From Aureimonas pseudogalii (GTDB lineage Bacteria > Pseudomonadota > Alphaproteobacteria > Rhizobiales > Rhizobiaceae): DNA of 64,000 nt. Below are positions 26,998 through 36,859 of the stretch, in pieces (within the stretch, counting starts at the first letter, position 1; every line of letters starts with the position of its first letter). Under the pieces are notes generated by a model. The model did not search any database and was not told the DNA's origin. It saw only the letters and a program-made list of their open reading frames with translations. The translations under genes and the position numbers were made by a program. The stretch is taken from assembly GCF_014196835.1 (NCBI RefSeq), contig NZ_JACIEK010000004.1, forward strand, positions 1 to 64,000. Reading direction: 5' to 3'.

Positions 26998-27978
26998 TCA
27001 GCCGAGCCGGTCTCGGCCGTGCGGAACGGCGAGATCCTGCTCCGGCCCGAGCGGCACGATGCGGGTCGGATTGATGGTGCCGTGGCTCTCGTAATAGTGG
27101 TGCTTGATGTGGTGGAAATCCGTCGTCTCGGCGACGCCGGGCCACTGGTAGAGTTCGCGCATGTAGGCGGACAGGTTCGGATAGTCGGCGATTCGCTGCC
27201 GGTTGCACTTGAAGTGGCCGACATAGACGGGATCGAAGCGGATGAGCGTCGTGAACAGGCGCCAGTCGGCTTCGGTGACGCGCGAGCCGACGAGATAGCG
27301 CTGACGGCCGAGCCGCGCCTCCAACTCGTCCAGCGTCTCGAACAGCGTGTGGAACGGCTTCTCATAGGCGCCCTGCGTCGTCGCGAAGCCGCACTTGTAG
27401 ACACCGTTGTTGACGGCCTCGTAGACGAGATCGTTCACCGCATCGATCTCGGCCTTCAGCTCCACCGGGCAGAAATCCTCGCGGTTGCCGGTGATGCCGT
27501 CGAAGGCGCCGTTGAACATGCGTAGGATCTCGGACGATTCGTTGCTGACGATCGTTCCCTCCTTCTTGTCCCAGAGGACGGGCACCGTGACGCGGCCGGT
27601 GTAGTGCGGATCGGCCTTCAGATAGACCTCGTAGAGCTTCAACGCCCCGTTCACGCTGTCGGGGATCGTGCCCTGCCGGTCGGAGAACTCCCAGCCGTTC
27701 TCGCCCATGAACCAGTCCACCACCGACAGCCCGACGAGATCTTCGAGGCCCTTCAGCCGGCGTAGGATCAGCGTCCGGTGGGCCCAAGGGCAGGCGAGCG
27801 AGACGTAGAGATGGTAGCGCCGGGCCTCGGCCGGCACGGCCTCCTGGCCCTCCGGGCCGGAGCGGCCGTCCGCCGTCACCCAGCGCCGGAAGCTCGTCGT
27901 CGTGCGCTGGAACGCGCCGCCGGAGGATTTCGTGTCGTACCACTGGTCCTGCCACTTGCCGTCGACCAAAAGGCCCAT
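26998..27978 (-). CDS. S-glutathionyl-(chloro)hydroquinone reductase (omega-type GST)
   Basis: A 326-residue Xi/omega-class GST. It reduces glutathionyl-hydroquinones using a catalytic Cys in the thioredoxin-fold domain (VSLACPWAHRTLILR; Cys63 from MGLLVDGKW). The family-specific PVLWDKKEGTIVSNESSEI and RFDPVYVGHFKCN segments are clear. A start four codons upstream (MEEAMGLL) is also possible. It probably protects against quinones or electrophiles. It is monocistronic. Confidence 0.93.
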   Translation of the reverse strand: MGLLVDGKWQDQWYDTKSSGGAFQRTTTSFRRWVTADGRSGPEGQEAVPAEARRYHLYVSLACPWAHRTLILRRLKGLEDLVGLSVVDWFMGENGWEFSDRQGTIPDSVNGALKLYEVYLKADPHYTGRVTVPVLWDKKEGTIVSNESSEILRMFNGAFDGITGNREDFCPVELKAEIDAVNDLVYEAVNNGVYKCGFATTQGAYEKPFHTLFETLDELEARLGRQRYLVGSRVTEADWRLFTTLIRFDPVYVGHFKCNRQRIADYPNLSAYMRELYQWPGVAETTDFHHIKHHYYESHGTINPTRIVPLGPEQDLAVPHGRDRLG

Positions 27979-28301
27979 CGCTTCCTCCATCCGCTTCCTG
28001 TCGCCCCAGCATAAGGCAAGGGGCCCGGCGCCGTTCCCGCCGCCGCGACGACGCATCGTCACCGCGGCGGCATCCGATCGTGCCACGGTTCGCGCTGGAC
28101 GGACGCTAGACACAATGCTATCGACGCCCGCCGGTCTCGTGCCGGCACCCCGAAGCGATGGGATCCCCGAGACGATGGCCCTCCTGCGACGACGACGCGC
28201 CGTATCGGCCTCGGCCGCCCGGAACCGCCATTCCGCCGCCTGACCTCCACGAGGCCTCGGGCGCGCGGATCGAACCGACCCGCGTCTTCAGGACTCGTTC
28301 C
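27979..28301. other. 323-base divergent intergenic region
   Basis: This lies between the glutathionyl-hydroquinone reductase and GNAT genes and must carry both promoters. A 42-codon Arg-rich frame at 28115-28243 has no ribosome site and no recognisable product, so I do not call it. Confidence 0.4.
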
Positions 28302-28814
28302 ATGCTTTCCCGCCTTCAGGACAGTGATCTGCGCTTCGTCGCAGAACTGCCGAACCACGCTGCCGTCATCGATCGGATCTGCGCCGAGGCTTTCGGCCCC
28401 GGCCGTTTCGTGCGCGCAGCCGAACGCGTGCGTGAAGCCGCGCCGCACGATCCCCGCCTTTCGCTGGTCGCCGTCCTCAATGACGAGGTGGTGGGATCGG
28501 TGCGCCAGACGCGCTGCGCCATCGGCACGACGCCCGTGGTCATGCTCGGCCCGCTGGCGGTGCGCCCCGCCTTCAAGCGGCGCGGCATCGGGCGGACGCT
28601 TCTGGCAATGGCAGCCGAGGTGGCGGCCGAGGCCGGCGAGCGGGCGATCTTCCTCGTCGGCGACCGCGCCTACTACACGCCCTTCGGCTACCGGCCACTG
28701 CCGGTGGGCAGCGTGCGCATGCCCGGCCCGGTCGACGAGACGCGGATTCTTGGGCTGGAACTGGTGGAGGGGTCGCTCGACGGCGTCGGCGGGATGGTGG
28801 GTCCGCGCCACTGA
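28302..28814 (+). CDS. GNAT-family N-acetyltransferase
   Basis: A 170-residue acetyltransferase of the predicted YhbS-like branch. The acetyl-CoA loop is in LGPLAVRPAFKRRGIGRTLL (R-R-G-I-G), followed by the VGDRAYYTPFGYRP motif characteristic of this branch. An upstream in-frame start exists, but the ATG at 28302 begins the conserved fold. The acceptor substrate is unknown. Confidence 0.87.
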   Translation: MLSRLQDSDLRFVAELPNHAAVIDRICAEAFGPGRFVRAAERVREAAPHDPRLSLVAVLNDEVVGSVRQTRCAIGTTPVVMLGPLAVRPAFKRRGIGRTLLAMAAEVAAEAGERAIFLVGDRAYYTPFGYRPLPVGSVRMPGPVDETRILGLELVEGSLDGVGGMVGPRH

Positions 28815-28873
28815 TCGGTCAGGTGCGCCGACGCGCCCGAACGAAAGACCGCGCTAGCGACGGTGTTCTCCGA

Positions 28874-29890
28874 TCAGGACAGAAGGCCGTAGTTCCCTTC
28901 GAGGCTGCTGCGGCGGCCGAGATCGTCTTCGTGGGCCGCCAGCCAGCGCTCGGCGGCCGCGCGGCCGAGATCGCGCAGGTCCGTCAGCTCCGACCAGCGC
29001 GTGTCCAGCTTGCCGATCGTGCCGCGCCGCGTCAGCGCGTCGCCGGCCGAGATCATGTGCAGTCGCAGCGACGCGATCCGCCGCAGCACCGGGTTTTCGA
29101 GATCCTCGCCCTTGGCGAGGCGCGCGACCTCGGTCAGCATGCGCAGATCCCGCAAGAGCGAGGCGTTGAAGGTGATCTCGTTGACGCGGCCCATGATCTC
29201 GGTCGGCTCCTCCGGCACGCCCGCGCGCACGAAGGGCGTCACCTGCACGATGAGGATGTCGGTGGTTCCCCGATCCTCGGCGAAGAAGGGCGTCAGCACG
29301 GGATTGCCGAGATAGCCTCCGTCCCAATAGGCGCGGCCGTCGATCTCCACCGCGCGAAAGATGTCGGGCAGGCAGGCGGAGGCGAGGAGCGCGTCGGCCG
29401 TCAGTTCCTCTCCGGTGAAGACACGGGCGGTGCCCGACTCGACGTCCGTTGCCGAGATGAACGTGGGCGTCTGCGTCTGCCGGCGCAGGAGATCGAGATC
29501 GACGGCGGTCTCCACGACCCGGCGTAGCGCGTTGGCACGGGGCAGCCCGGCCGAGTAGGGCGAGACGAACTGGTTGAAGAACTGGATCCGCTCCAGCGCC
29601 CGGTGAAGCAGCGAGCGGGGAAGCGGGAAGAAGGGAATGGAATTGACGGCCGCGCCGAGCGGCGACAAGCGAGAGACCGTCTGCCAGAGGTCGAGAAGCG
29701 CGGCGCGGGCCGCCGCCGGCCCCTCCTTCGCAAGGCCGACCGCCAGACTTGCCGCGTTCAATGCCCCGGCGCTCGTGCCGCTGACGGCGGCGATCTCAAG
29801 ACCGTCCACCTCCAGCAGCCGGTCGAGGACGCCCCAGGTGAAGGCGCCGTGCGCGCCGCCGCCCTGAAGGGCGAGACAGACTCTTGGCAT
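28874..29890 (-). CDS. Patatin-like phospholipase
   Basis: A 338-residue lipid acyl hydrolase with the complete patatin set: oxyanion loop LQGGGAHG (8-15), nucleophile elbow GTSAG with Ser40, and catalytic Asp190 in the DGG motif (YWDGGYLGNP). A C-terminal segment past the catalytic core is typical of alphaproteobacterial members. No signal peptide is seen, so it acts in the cytoplasm or is injected. It lies after the four-gene MoxR operon on the same strand with an 79-base gap and is probably separate. Confidence 0.92.
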   Translation of the reverse strand: MPRVCLALQGGGAHGAFTWGVLDRLLEVDGLEIAAVSGTSAGALNAASLAVGLAKEGPAAARAALLDLWQTVSRLSPLGAAVNSIPFFPLPRSLLHRALERIQFFNQFVSPYSAGLPRANALRRVVETAVDLDLLRRQTQTPTFISATDVESGTARVFTGEELTADALLASACLPDIFRAVEIDGRAYWDGGYLGNPVLTPFFAEDRGTTDILIVQVTPFVRAGVPEEPTEIMGRVNEITFNASLLRDLRMLTEVARLAKGEDLENPVLRRIASLRLHMISAGDALTRRGTIGKLDTRWSELTDLRDLGRAAAERWLAAHEDDLGRRSSLEGNYGLLS

Positions 29891-29969
29891 GATCCGCGTC
29901 TCCGTTCACCTCCCGATGGTGCCCGTCTCCCGCCCGTCTCGGGAAGGTTCGGCGTGACGGTTCGTTCCC

Positions 29970-32045
29970 TCAGCGCCCCTCGCGATACCAGGTGGCGGAG
30001 ATCGCCAGCAGCAGGACGGCGAGCCCGAGGAAGCCGGCGAAGAGCGGCGTGCGCTCGACGCCGCGCAGCACGGTCTCGTCGGTGGTGCGAAGGCCGATCC
30101 AGTCGCGGCCCTCGGCATCCGCCCGGCCGGCCACGGGCACGATGCGCGGCACCTCGATGTCGCCGGTCGCGCCGGCCAGGCGCCGCGTGCTGCCGCCCAT
30201 CGCCTCCGCCAGCGGCTGGAGCTTCGCCTCGGTCGAGATCGCCTCGCGATATTCGCGCGGATTGACCGGCCCGATATTGGCGAGCGCCCGCAGTTCGCCG
30301 TTGGCGATCTGGTAGAGGCCGAGTTCGGTGGTCTCCAGCGTGCCCCGCCATTCGCCGGCTCCCTGATCGACCAGCACCAGCTGTGTCGCCTGCCCCGAGG
30401 GCGTCACCACCGTCGCGGGGCCGGGATCCTCGCCGATCGTGCGGCGGGTGACCACGAGTTCGCTGCCCGCGCCCTCGGCGTCGAGCGCCTCCTCCTCGAG
30501 CTGGGGCTCCTTCATCAGCCAGTGCGCGAGGCGGCGGAAGAGCGGCACGTGCGGGCCGCCGCCCTCGTAGCCGCGCGACCAGAGCCAGCCCTGATCCGAC
30601 AGCAGCAGCGCGACGCGGCCTTCGCCGGCGCGGTTGAGGACGAGCAGCGGCTTGCCGTCCGGCCCGTTCATCACCGTCTCGCCCTGCACCGGGCCGACGT
30701 CGACCGTGCGGAACCAGGGGCTCCAGTTCGGCGGCGAGACCTCCGAGCCCGGCAGGCCGCGCGTCACCGGGTGCTTGCGGCCGAGATCGGAGAGGACGGG
30801 CCGGAAGGCACGCTCGTCCACGGCGCCGGTCGGCATCGCCGGCAGGATCGCCGAAAGCGGCGAGTTGGCCACCGAATCCGGCCCGGCATATTCGGGGCCC
30901 GACGCGATGAGCATGGCGCCGCCGTTCTCCACGTATTGCGCGATGTAGTCGTAGTAGAGCGTCGGCAGCACGCCGCGACGCTGGTAGCGGTCGAAGATGA
31001 TGAGGTCGAAATCGTCGATCTTCTCGACGAAGAGCTCGCGCGTCGGGAAGGCGATGAGCGACAGCTCGTTGATCGGCGTGCCGTCCTGCTTCTCGGGCGG
31101 GCGCAGAATGGTGAAGTGGACGAGATCCACCGCCGCGTCGGATTTCAAAAGGTTGCGCCAGGTGCGCTCGCCGGCATGCGGCTCGCCCGAGACGAGGAGC
31201 ACGCGCAGGTTCTCGCGGATGCCGTCGATGACGGCGATGGCGCGGTTGTTGACGGGCGTGATCTCGGTGGGCTCGCGCGCCGCCGAGAGTTCCACGATGT
31301 TCTTGCCGGCGCGCGGCAGGGTGATCGACACGTTGGCGTCGCGCCCCGGCACCGCGCTCTGGCGTTCCACGAGATCGCCGTTGAGGAAGATCTGCACGTC
31401 CACCGGGTTCTGCGACGCCTTCGGTCCTTCCTCGACCACACGGTAGGTCACGGTCTGCGGCTGGTCCACCAGTCCGAAGCGCGGCGAGGTGACGAGTTCC
31501 AGCCGGCGGTCGAACTCGTCGGGCCGGCCCGTCACGAGCCCGTGCACCGGCGCCGAGAATCCGAGTGCGGCGGCGCTGGCGGGAATGTCGTGGACCTGCC
31601 CGTCGGTGACCATGATCGCGCCGCCGACGCGCGAGGGCGCGACGTCGCGCAGCGTCGTACCGAGCGCGCCGAAGAGAGCCGTCGTGGCGTCGCCCTCGCC
31701 GGTGGATCGCGCCTCGACGGTGCGGACCTCGAACTCGGGATGGCCGGCGAGATCGGCCTGCAGGGCGGCGACGGCGGCGTCGGTCTGGGCGGTGCGCTCG
31801 CCGATCGTCTGGCTCTGCGAGCGATCGACGACCAATGCGACGACGCTCTTCAGGGGGGCGCGCTCCTCGCGCAGCACCACGGGGTTGAGGATCGCGAGCA
31901 GCAGCGCGGCAATGGCGAGCACCCGCATCACCGAGCCGCGCAGGCGCGCGAAGAGGAGGGCGGCGGCGAGCGCCAGCGCCGGCACCGCGAGGAGAGCGAT
32001 CCCCGTCCACGAGAAGAAGGGCGAGACGTCGATCGACCAGTTCAT
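29970..32045 (-). CDS. Membrane protein with VWA/glutamine-amidotransferase-like domain (MoxR operon, gene 4)
   Basis: A 691-residue protein with two N-terminal transmembrane helices (about 10-55) and one near the C-terminus (about 665-685). A large periplasmic part between them includes a class I GATase-like fold (DLIIFDRYQRRGVLPTLYYD; ENGGAMLIASGPEY) but no obvious catalytic Cys triad. VVALVVDRSQSQ resembles a degenerate VWA metal site. It starts 4 bases after the DUF4159 gene and is the last of the MoxR-led operon. Function in these operons is not established. Confidence 0.8.
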   Translation of the reverse strand: MNWSIDVSPFFSWTGIALLAVPALALAAALLFARLRGSVMRVLAIAALLLAILNPVVLREERAPLKSVVALVVDRSQSQTIGERTAQTDAAVAALQADLAGHPEFEVRTVEARSTGEGDATTALFGALGTTLRDVAPSRVGGAIMVTDGQVHDIPASAAALGFSAPVHGLVTGRPDEFDRRLELVTSPRFGLVDQPQTVTYRVVEEGPKASQNPVDVQIFLNGDLVERQSAVPGRDANVSITLPRAGKNIVELSAAREPTEITPVNNRAIAVIDGIRENLRVLLVSGEPHAGERTWRNLLKSDAAVDLVHFTILRPPEKQDGTPINELSLIAFPTRELFVEKIDDFDLIIFDRYQRRGVLPTLYYDYIAQYVENGGAMLIASGPEYAGPDSVANSPLSAILPAMPTGAVDERAFRPVLSDLGRKHPVTRGLPGSEVSPPNWSPWFRTVDVGPVQGETVMNGPDGKPLLVLNRAGEGRVALLLSDQGWLWSRGYEGGGPHVPLFRRLAHWLMKEPQLEEEALDAEGAGSELVVTRRTIGEDPGPATVVTPSGQATQLVLVDQGAGEWRGTLETTELGLYQIANGELRALANIGPVNPREYREAISTEAKLQPLAEAMGGSTRRLAGATGDIEVPRIVPVAGRADAEGRDWIGLRTTDETVLRGVERTPLFAGFLGLAVLLLAISATWYREGR

Positions 32046-32049
32046 CGCG

Positions 32050-34929
32050 TCACTGCCCCAGCCGTTCGAGGAGCGCGGGCACGTGGACCTGGTCGGCCTT
32101 GTAGTTGCCGGTCAGCACGTACATCACGATGTTGACCCCCGCTCGGTAGGCGTATTCGCGCTGCGAGGGATCGGCGGAATCGGTGGGGAAGACGAAGAGC
32201 CCGTTTTCGTCCACCGCCCAGGCCGAGGCGAAGTCGTTGGACGTGATGAGGATCGAGGAGACCCCGTCGCCGGCGCTGGCGGAGCGCGCCTCGGCATCGG
32301 CCGAGCGCACGAGCGACTCGACCCAGAGATCCCCGCCGGTGTGGCGGCCGGGAAAGCCGTCCATGATGTAGAAGGCCTTGGTCAGCACGTGGTCGGCCGG
32401 CACCGGCTCCAGCGGCGGAATGTCGAGATCGACGAGGATATCGCGCAGCCGGCGCTGGCCGGGCGAGACGGCGCCGCTGTTCAGATCGCCGCTCATCGCG
32501 TCGCCCTCGACGTCGAAGAGGACGGTGCCGCCCTGTTTCATGTAGGCGTCCACCCGGCTGATCGCCGCGGCCGTCGGCATCGGCGCGGAGGCATGCACCG
32601 GCCAGTAGAGGATGGGGAAGAAGGAGAGCTCGTCCTCGGCGATGTCGACGCCGAGCGGGTCGCCCGGTTCCAGTGCGGTCTTCGAAGCGATGTATTGCGA
32701 GAGCCCGTGGAGCCCCTCGCGCGAGATCTCGTCGGTGGCCGCGTCGCCGGTCTCGACATAAGCGAAATGCGTCGTCTCGGTGGCTGCGATGGCGCGGGCG
32801 GTGTCGATGTTCTCCAGCCCATCGGTCGCGGCCGTGGGAGAGGACACGGGCGGCGTCGGAACCTGCGCCTCGGCGCGGGGCGGGGCGGCAAAGGCGAGAA
32901 GCACAGCGGCGAGCGCGACGGCCGGCAGGGCTGAAGCGGTGCGCCGGCGCGTCAGCGTGCGGGCCGCGCGGCCGAAGACGCCGTTCAGCCAGAGCAGCGC
33001 CAAGGCGTCCAGTGCGAAGAGGGCGATCGCGGCGGCGAAGAGCCAGGGCGTCAGGTCGGTGGCGTCCGCCGTGCCGTAGGCGCGCGAGACGCTGGGGATG
33101 CCGAGATCGAAGGCTTCGAGCGGGCGGAGCGTCGCGTCGGCGGCGAGAAGGTTCAAGGCGCGATATCCATCGGATGTCCCGTAGAGGCCCGGCGGGTTCT
33201 CTGGCGTCACGGCGGGCGTGGCGCCGGCGGCGACGGTGAGCGGCTTCACGTCGACGCCGGGCGGGGTGAGGCGGCCGGCGCCGTCCATGATGCGGTAGGG
33301 CGGCAGGATCTGCGTGCCCGTCTCGTCCGCCGTGGTGGCGGAGGCGCGCGACAGGGTGACGACGCGCCGGAGCATGTCGACGAAGGCGCCGGAGATCGGC
33401 AGGTTCGACCAGGTGGCCTCGGCGGTGGTGTGGAAGAGCACGATGCTGCCGGCGCCGCGCGCGGCGGCGGTGACGATCGGCGTGCCGTCGCGAAGGCTCG
33501 CCCAAGTGTGGTCGGCGAGATCGGCCGAGGGCTCGGCGAGGATCTGGCGCGCCACGGTCACGTCGTCGGGGATGGCGATGCCGGCGAAGGGGCTCGCCGG
33601 CGCGATCGGCGCCACGGTCTGCGGCTCCGACCACGAGAGCGCCCCGCCGAGCTGGCGCTCGCCGCCGCGAAGCCGCACCGGGACCAGCGTGTCCTCGGCC
33701 GTCGAGGCGGCGAGACGCGGGCCGGCGAAGCGCAACAGCGTGCCGCCGCGCTCCACGAAACCGGCGAGGGCGTCCGTCGCGGCCGGCGGCATGACGCCGA
33801 TGTCGGCGAGCACGATCACCGAGGGGCGCTGCTCGACGAGCGCGGGAATGGCGGTGGCGAGATCGGCGCTTCCGGCACGCACGAGATCGGCGAAGGGCTC
33901 CAACGCACGGGTGATGTAGTAGAGCGGCGAAAGCAGCGGCTGCGCGAGATCGGCGGCCTCGCCCGAGACGAGCCCGACCTTGCGCCGCTGGAAGCTGTCG
34001 TCGACGAGGCGCACGGCGGCGGCGTCCGCCGCCCCGTCGCGCTCGATCCGCGCGATGTCGTTGCGCAGCTCCACCGGCACCGCGAAGCGCGCCTCGCCCT
34101 TCGAGGCCCCGGCCGCGAAGACCAGCGGCGCGCGGCCGATCTCGCGCTCCTGCACGTCGAGCGCGCGTAGAACCACGCTCGCCGACGCGGCCTCGCCCTC
34201 GGCGCGCACGCCTTGGATGACGAGGGCGTCGGTGGCGTTTTGGGCGCCGGTCAAACCGACGAGGCCGGCCACCGATGGCGCGTAAAGGATCGACTGCGCG
34301 GGCTGCAGTGCGCGCAACGCCGCGGCAGCCGCGCTCGTGCCGGCGGTGTCGAGCCCGTCCGACAGAAGGGCGACGCTGGCACCGGGTGTGCCCTGCAGGA
34401 CACCAGCGAGGCGGGTGGCGGCTGCGAGGCGGTCGGTCGGGATGGGCCGCGGCTCGGCGGCTGCGAGGCGCTCCAGCGCCGTCGCCGGTTCCACCGGCGC
34501 GGGATCGTTGGCGGCGCCCTCTGCCGTCAGCAGCAGCGAGACGGGGCGGCCGGCCTGTCCGGCCTCGCGCACGAGGCTCTCGGCGGCGCCGCGCTGCGCC
34601 GGCCAGCCGCGGGCGCTGGCCCAGCCGTTGTCGAGCACCACCACCACCGGCCCGTCGCCGGTCAGCGCGCTCTCGCGCGGGTTGAGGATCGGCGCGGCCA
34701 GCGCCAGGATGACGAGCGCGGCGAGCGCAAGGCGCAGCAGCGTCAGCCACCACGGGCTCTTGGCGGGCGTCTCCTCGCGCTTCACCACGCGCTCGAGGAT
34801 GCGCAGCGGCGGGAAGGTCTCGCTCTGCGGACGCGGCGGGGTGAGGCGCAGCAGCCACCAGATGGCGGGCAGCACGGCGAGCGCCGCCAGCACCAGCGGC
34901 GCGCCGAAGGACAGGGCGAGGCCGCCCAT
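32050..34929 (-). CDS. BatA-domain plus DUF4159 membrane protein (MoxR operon, gene 3)
   Basis: A 959-residue protein. The N-terminal BatA/aerotolerance region (1-85, two transmembrane helices, LRLTPPRPQSETFPPLRIL) is followed by a large extracytoplasmic part with GATase-like loops. Two further helices follow (about 628-652 and 685-705), then a C-terminal DUF4159 domain (about 720-955, with SFFPILYWPVHASAP and YVLTGNYKADQVHVP). The start ATG overlaps the DUF58 stop by one base (TGATG), showing translational coupling. The family occurs in alphaproteobacterial moxR operons; its role is unknown. Confidence 0.85.
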   Translation of the reverse strand: MGGLALSFGAPLVLAALAVLPAIWWLLRLTPPRPQSETFPPLRILERVVKREETPAKSPWWLTLLRLALAALVILALAAPILNPRESALTGDGPVVVVLDNGWASARGWPAQRGAAESLVREAGQAGRPVSLLLTAEGAANDPAPVEPATALERLAAAEPRPIPTDRLAAATRLAGVLQGTPGASVALLSDGLDTAGTSAAAAALRALQPAQSILYAPSVAGLVGLTGAQNATDALVIQGVRAEGEAASASVVLRALDVQEREIGRAPLVFAAGASKGEARFAVPVELRNDIARIERDGAADAAAVRLVDDSFQRRKVGLVSGEAADLAQPLLSPLYYITRALEPFADLVRAGSADLATAIPALVEQRPSVIVLADIGVMPPAATDALAGFVERGGTLLRFAGPRLAASTAEDTLVPVRLRGGERQLGGALSWSEPQTVAPIAPASPFAGIAIPDDVTVARQILAEPSADLADHTWASLRDGTPIVTAAARGAGSIVLFHTTAEATWSNLPISGAFVDMLRRVVTLSRASATTADETGTQILPPYRIMDGAGRLTPPGVDVKPLTVAAGATPAVTPENPPGLYGTSDGYRALNLLAADATLRPLEAFDLGIPSVSRAYGTADATDLTPWLFAAAIALFALDALALLWLNGVFGRAARTLTRRRTASALPAVALAAVLLAFAAPPRAEAQVPTPPVSSPTAATDGLENIDTARAIAATETTHFAYVETGDAATDEISREGLHGLSQYIASKTALEPGDPLGVDIAEDELSFFPILYWPVHASAPMPTAAAISRVDAYMKQGGTVLFDVEGDAMSGDLNSGAVSPGQRRLRDILVDLDIPPLEPVPADHVLTKAFYIMDGFPGRHTGGDLWVESLVRSADAEARSASAGDGVSSILITSNDFASAWAVDENGLFVFPTDSADPSQREYAYRAGVNIVMYVLTGNYKADQVHVPALLERLGQ

Positions 34930-35843
34930 CAGGCGCGCGCTCCCGCGGCCTGCGGCAGGCCGCTGAGGCGCCCGTGCACGGCGATCAGCGGCTCGGAGGT
35001 CCACCGGTCCGTGGCATGGAAGACGTGGCTCCAGCCGAGATGCCGGCAATGGTCGGCGAGAAGCGTGCGGCGGGCGTCGAACAGGGTGCGGTATTCCTCG
35101 CGGATGGCCTCGGCCCGGCCGGCTGTCAGCTTGGCGCCGGTCTCGGGATCTCGAAACTCCGTCCGCCCATGATAGGGGAAGCTGACCTCGGCGGGATCGG
35201 CGATCTGCACGAGATGGCCGCGAACGCCACGCTTGGCAGCGGCGTCGATGCGATCGACGATCTCCTCGATCGGATCGAGGAAGTCGCCGACGAGCACGAC
35301 TTCGGAGAAGCGCCGGAAGCGCTCGATGTCGGGAAAGCCGGCCGGGGGACGGCTGGTCATCAGGGCGCCGGCGATGCGCTCCGAGGCGTTGCGCGCCGAG
35401 ACGGGATCGAGCACGCCGGGATAGCCGACCCGCTCGCCCGAGCGCGACAGGAGTTCGGCGAGCGCCAGCACGATCACCAGCGCCCGGCTCTCCTTCGAGA
35501 CGAGGCCGTCGTTCGACTGGAACAGCATGGAGGGCGAGGGGTCGGCCCAGAGCCAGACGGTCTGGGCGGCCTCCCACTCGCGGTCGCGCAGATAGACGTT
35601 GTCGTCGCGCGCCGAACGGCGCCAGTCGATCCGCGACACCGGCTCGCCGTCGACGAAGGGGCGGAACTGCCAGAAGTTCTCGCCCGCGCCGCGCCTGCGG
35701 CGGCCGTGCCAGCCGGTGGTGACGGTGGCGACGACGCGGCGCGCCTCGACGAGGAGATCGGGCAGCAGCGCGGCGCGCTGGCGGGCGCGCAGCAGCGCCT
35801 CGTGGCCGGTGGTGGGCTCGGAGACGCGCCCGAGGGTCGCCAT
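34929..35843 (-). CDS. DUF58 domain protein (MoxR operon, gene 2)
   Basis: A 304-residue soluble protein of the DUF58/VWA-like group. The diagnostic FRPFVDGEPVSRIDWRRSAR (about 70-90) and LWADPSPSM (a DxSxS-like metal site) are present. DUF58 proteins are regular partners of MoxR ATPases. It starts 5 bases after moxR ends and overlaps the next gene by one base. Confidence 0.9.
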   Translation of the reverse strand: MATLGRVSEPTTGHEALLRARQRAALLPDLLVEARRVVATVTTGWHGRRRRGAGENFWQFRPFVDGEPVSRIDWRRSARDDNVYLRDREWEAAQTVWLWADPSPSMLFQSNDGLVSKESRALVIVLALAELLSRSGERVGYPGVLDPVSARNASERIAGALMTSRPPAGFPDIERFRRFSEVVLVGDFLDPIEEIVDRIDAAAKRGVRGHLVQIADPAEVSFPYHGRTEFRDPETGAKLTAGRAEAIREEYRTLFDARRTLLADHCRHLGWSHVFHATDRWTSEPLIAVHGRLSGLPQAAGARA

Positions 35844-35848
35844 CGCGC

Positions 35849-36859
35849 TCAGCCGACCGAGCGGGTCAGGGAGGCCACGACGTCGCGAACGCCCGTGCCC
35901 TCGGCGCGGGCGGCGAAGTTCAGCGCCATGCGATGCTGCATGATGGGCTCGGCCAGCGCCCGCACGTCGTCGATCGAGGGCGCGAGGCGCCCTTCGTAAA
36001 GCGCGCGGGCGCGCACGCAGGTCATCAGCGACTGGCTGGCGCGCGGGCCCGGCCCCCAGGCGATGTGCGCGTCGGCCTCCTTCGAGCCGTGGCCGGGGCG
36101 CGCCGAGCGCACGAGCGCGAGAATCGCTTCCACCACCGTCTCGGGCACCGGCATGCGGCGCACCAGCATCTGGATCTCTCGCAACCGCTCGGCCGACATC
36201 ACCGGGGCGGCCTTCTCTTCGGCGACGCCGGTGGTGGCGAGGAGGATCTTCCGCTCGGCGTCGAGCGTCGGGTAGTGCACGTCGACCTGCATCAGGAAGC
36301 GGTCGAGCTGGGCCTCGGGCAGGGGGTAGGTGCCCTCCTGCTCCAGCGGGTTCTGCGTCGCCAGCACGTGGAACGGGGCGGGCAGGTCGTGCCGCTCGCC
36401 GGCGACGGTGACGTGATATTCCTGCATCGCCTGAAGCAGGGCCGATTGCGTGCGCGGCGAGGCGCGGTTGATTTCGTCGGCCATCAGCAGCTGCGCGAAG
36501 ACGGGGCCGCGCACGAAGCGGAACGAGCGCCGGCCGCCGGCATCCTGGTCCATCACCTCGGTGCCGACGATGTCGGAGGGCATGAGATCGGGCGTGAACT
36601 GGACGCGCTTGGCGTCGAGCCCGAGCACCACGCCGAGCGTCTCCACGAGCTTGGTCTTGGCGAGGCCGGGCACGCCGACGAGCAGCGCGTGGCCGCCGGC
36701 CATGATGGCGACGAGCACCTGCTCGACCACGCTCTCCTGCCCGAAGATCACCCGGCCGACGGCTTCCCGCGCGGCTGCGATGTCGGCGAGCGCCGTCTCG
36801 GCCTGGGCCACCATCGCCTTCGGGTCGAGAACCGGTTCGGTGGGTGCGAGAATCGTCAT
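35849..36859 (-). CDS. MoxR-family AAA+ ATPase (MoxR operon, gene 1)
   Basis: A 336-residue AAA+ chaperone-like ATPase. Walker A GVPGLAKTK (about 70-78), Walker B LLMADEINRASP, the sensor-1 ATQNPLEQEGTYPLPEAQLDRF stretch and the lid domain are complete. MoxR proteins remodel or insert metal cofactors into VWA-domain partners. Here the partners should be the DUF58 and BatA/DUF4159 products encoded downstream. The start was chosen at MTILAPTEP; longer readings run into the promoter gap shared with the DUF1285 gene. Confidence 0.93.
   Translation of the reverse strand: MTILAPTEPVLDPKAMVAQAETALADIAAAREAVGRVIFGQESVVEQVLVAIMAGGHALLVGVPGLAKTKLVETLGVVLGLDAKRVQFTPDLMPSDIVGTEVMDQDAGGRRSFRFVRGPVFAQLLMADEINRASPRTQSALLQAMQEYHVTVAGERHDLPAPFHVLATQNPLEQEGTYPLPEAQLDRFLMQVDVHYPTLDAERKILLATTGVAEEKAAPVMSAERLREIQMLVRRMPVPETVVEAILALVRSARPGHGSKEADAHIAWGPGPRASQSLMTCVRARALYEGRLAPSIDDVRALAEPIMQHRMALNFAARAEGTGVRDVVASLTRSVG

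Noticed and set aside
28115-28243. A 42-codon Arg-rich frame in the divergent gap
   Set aside because: It has no ribosome site, no recognisable product and is probably noise.
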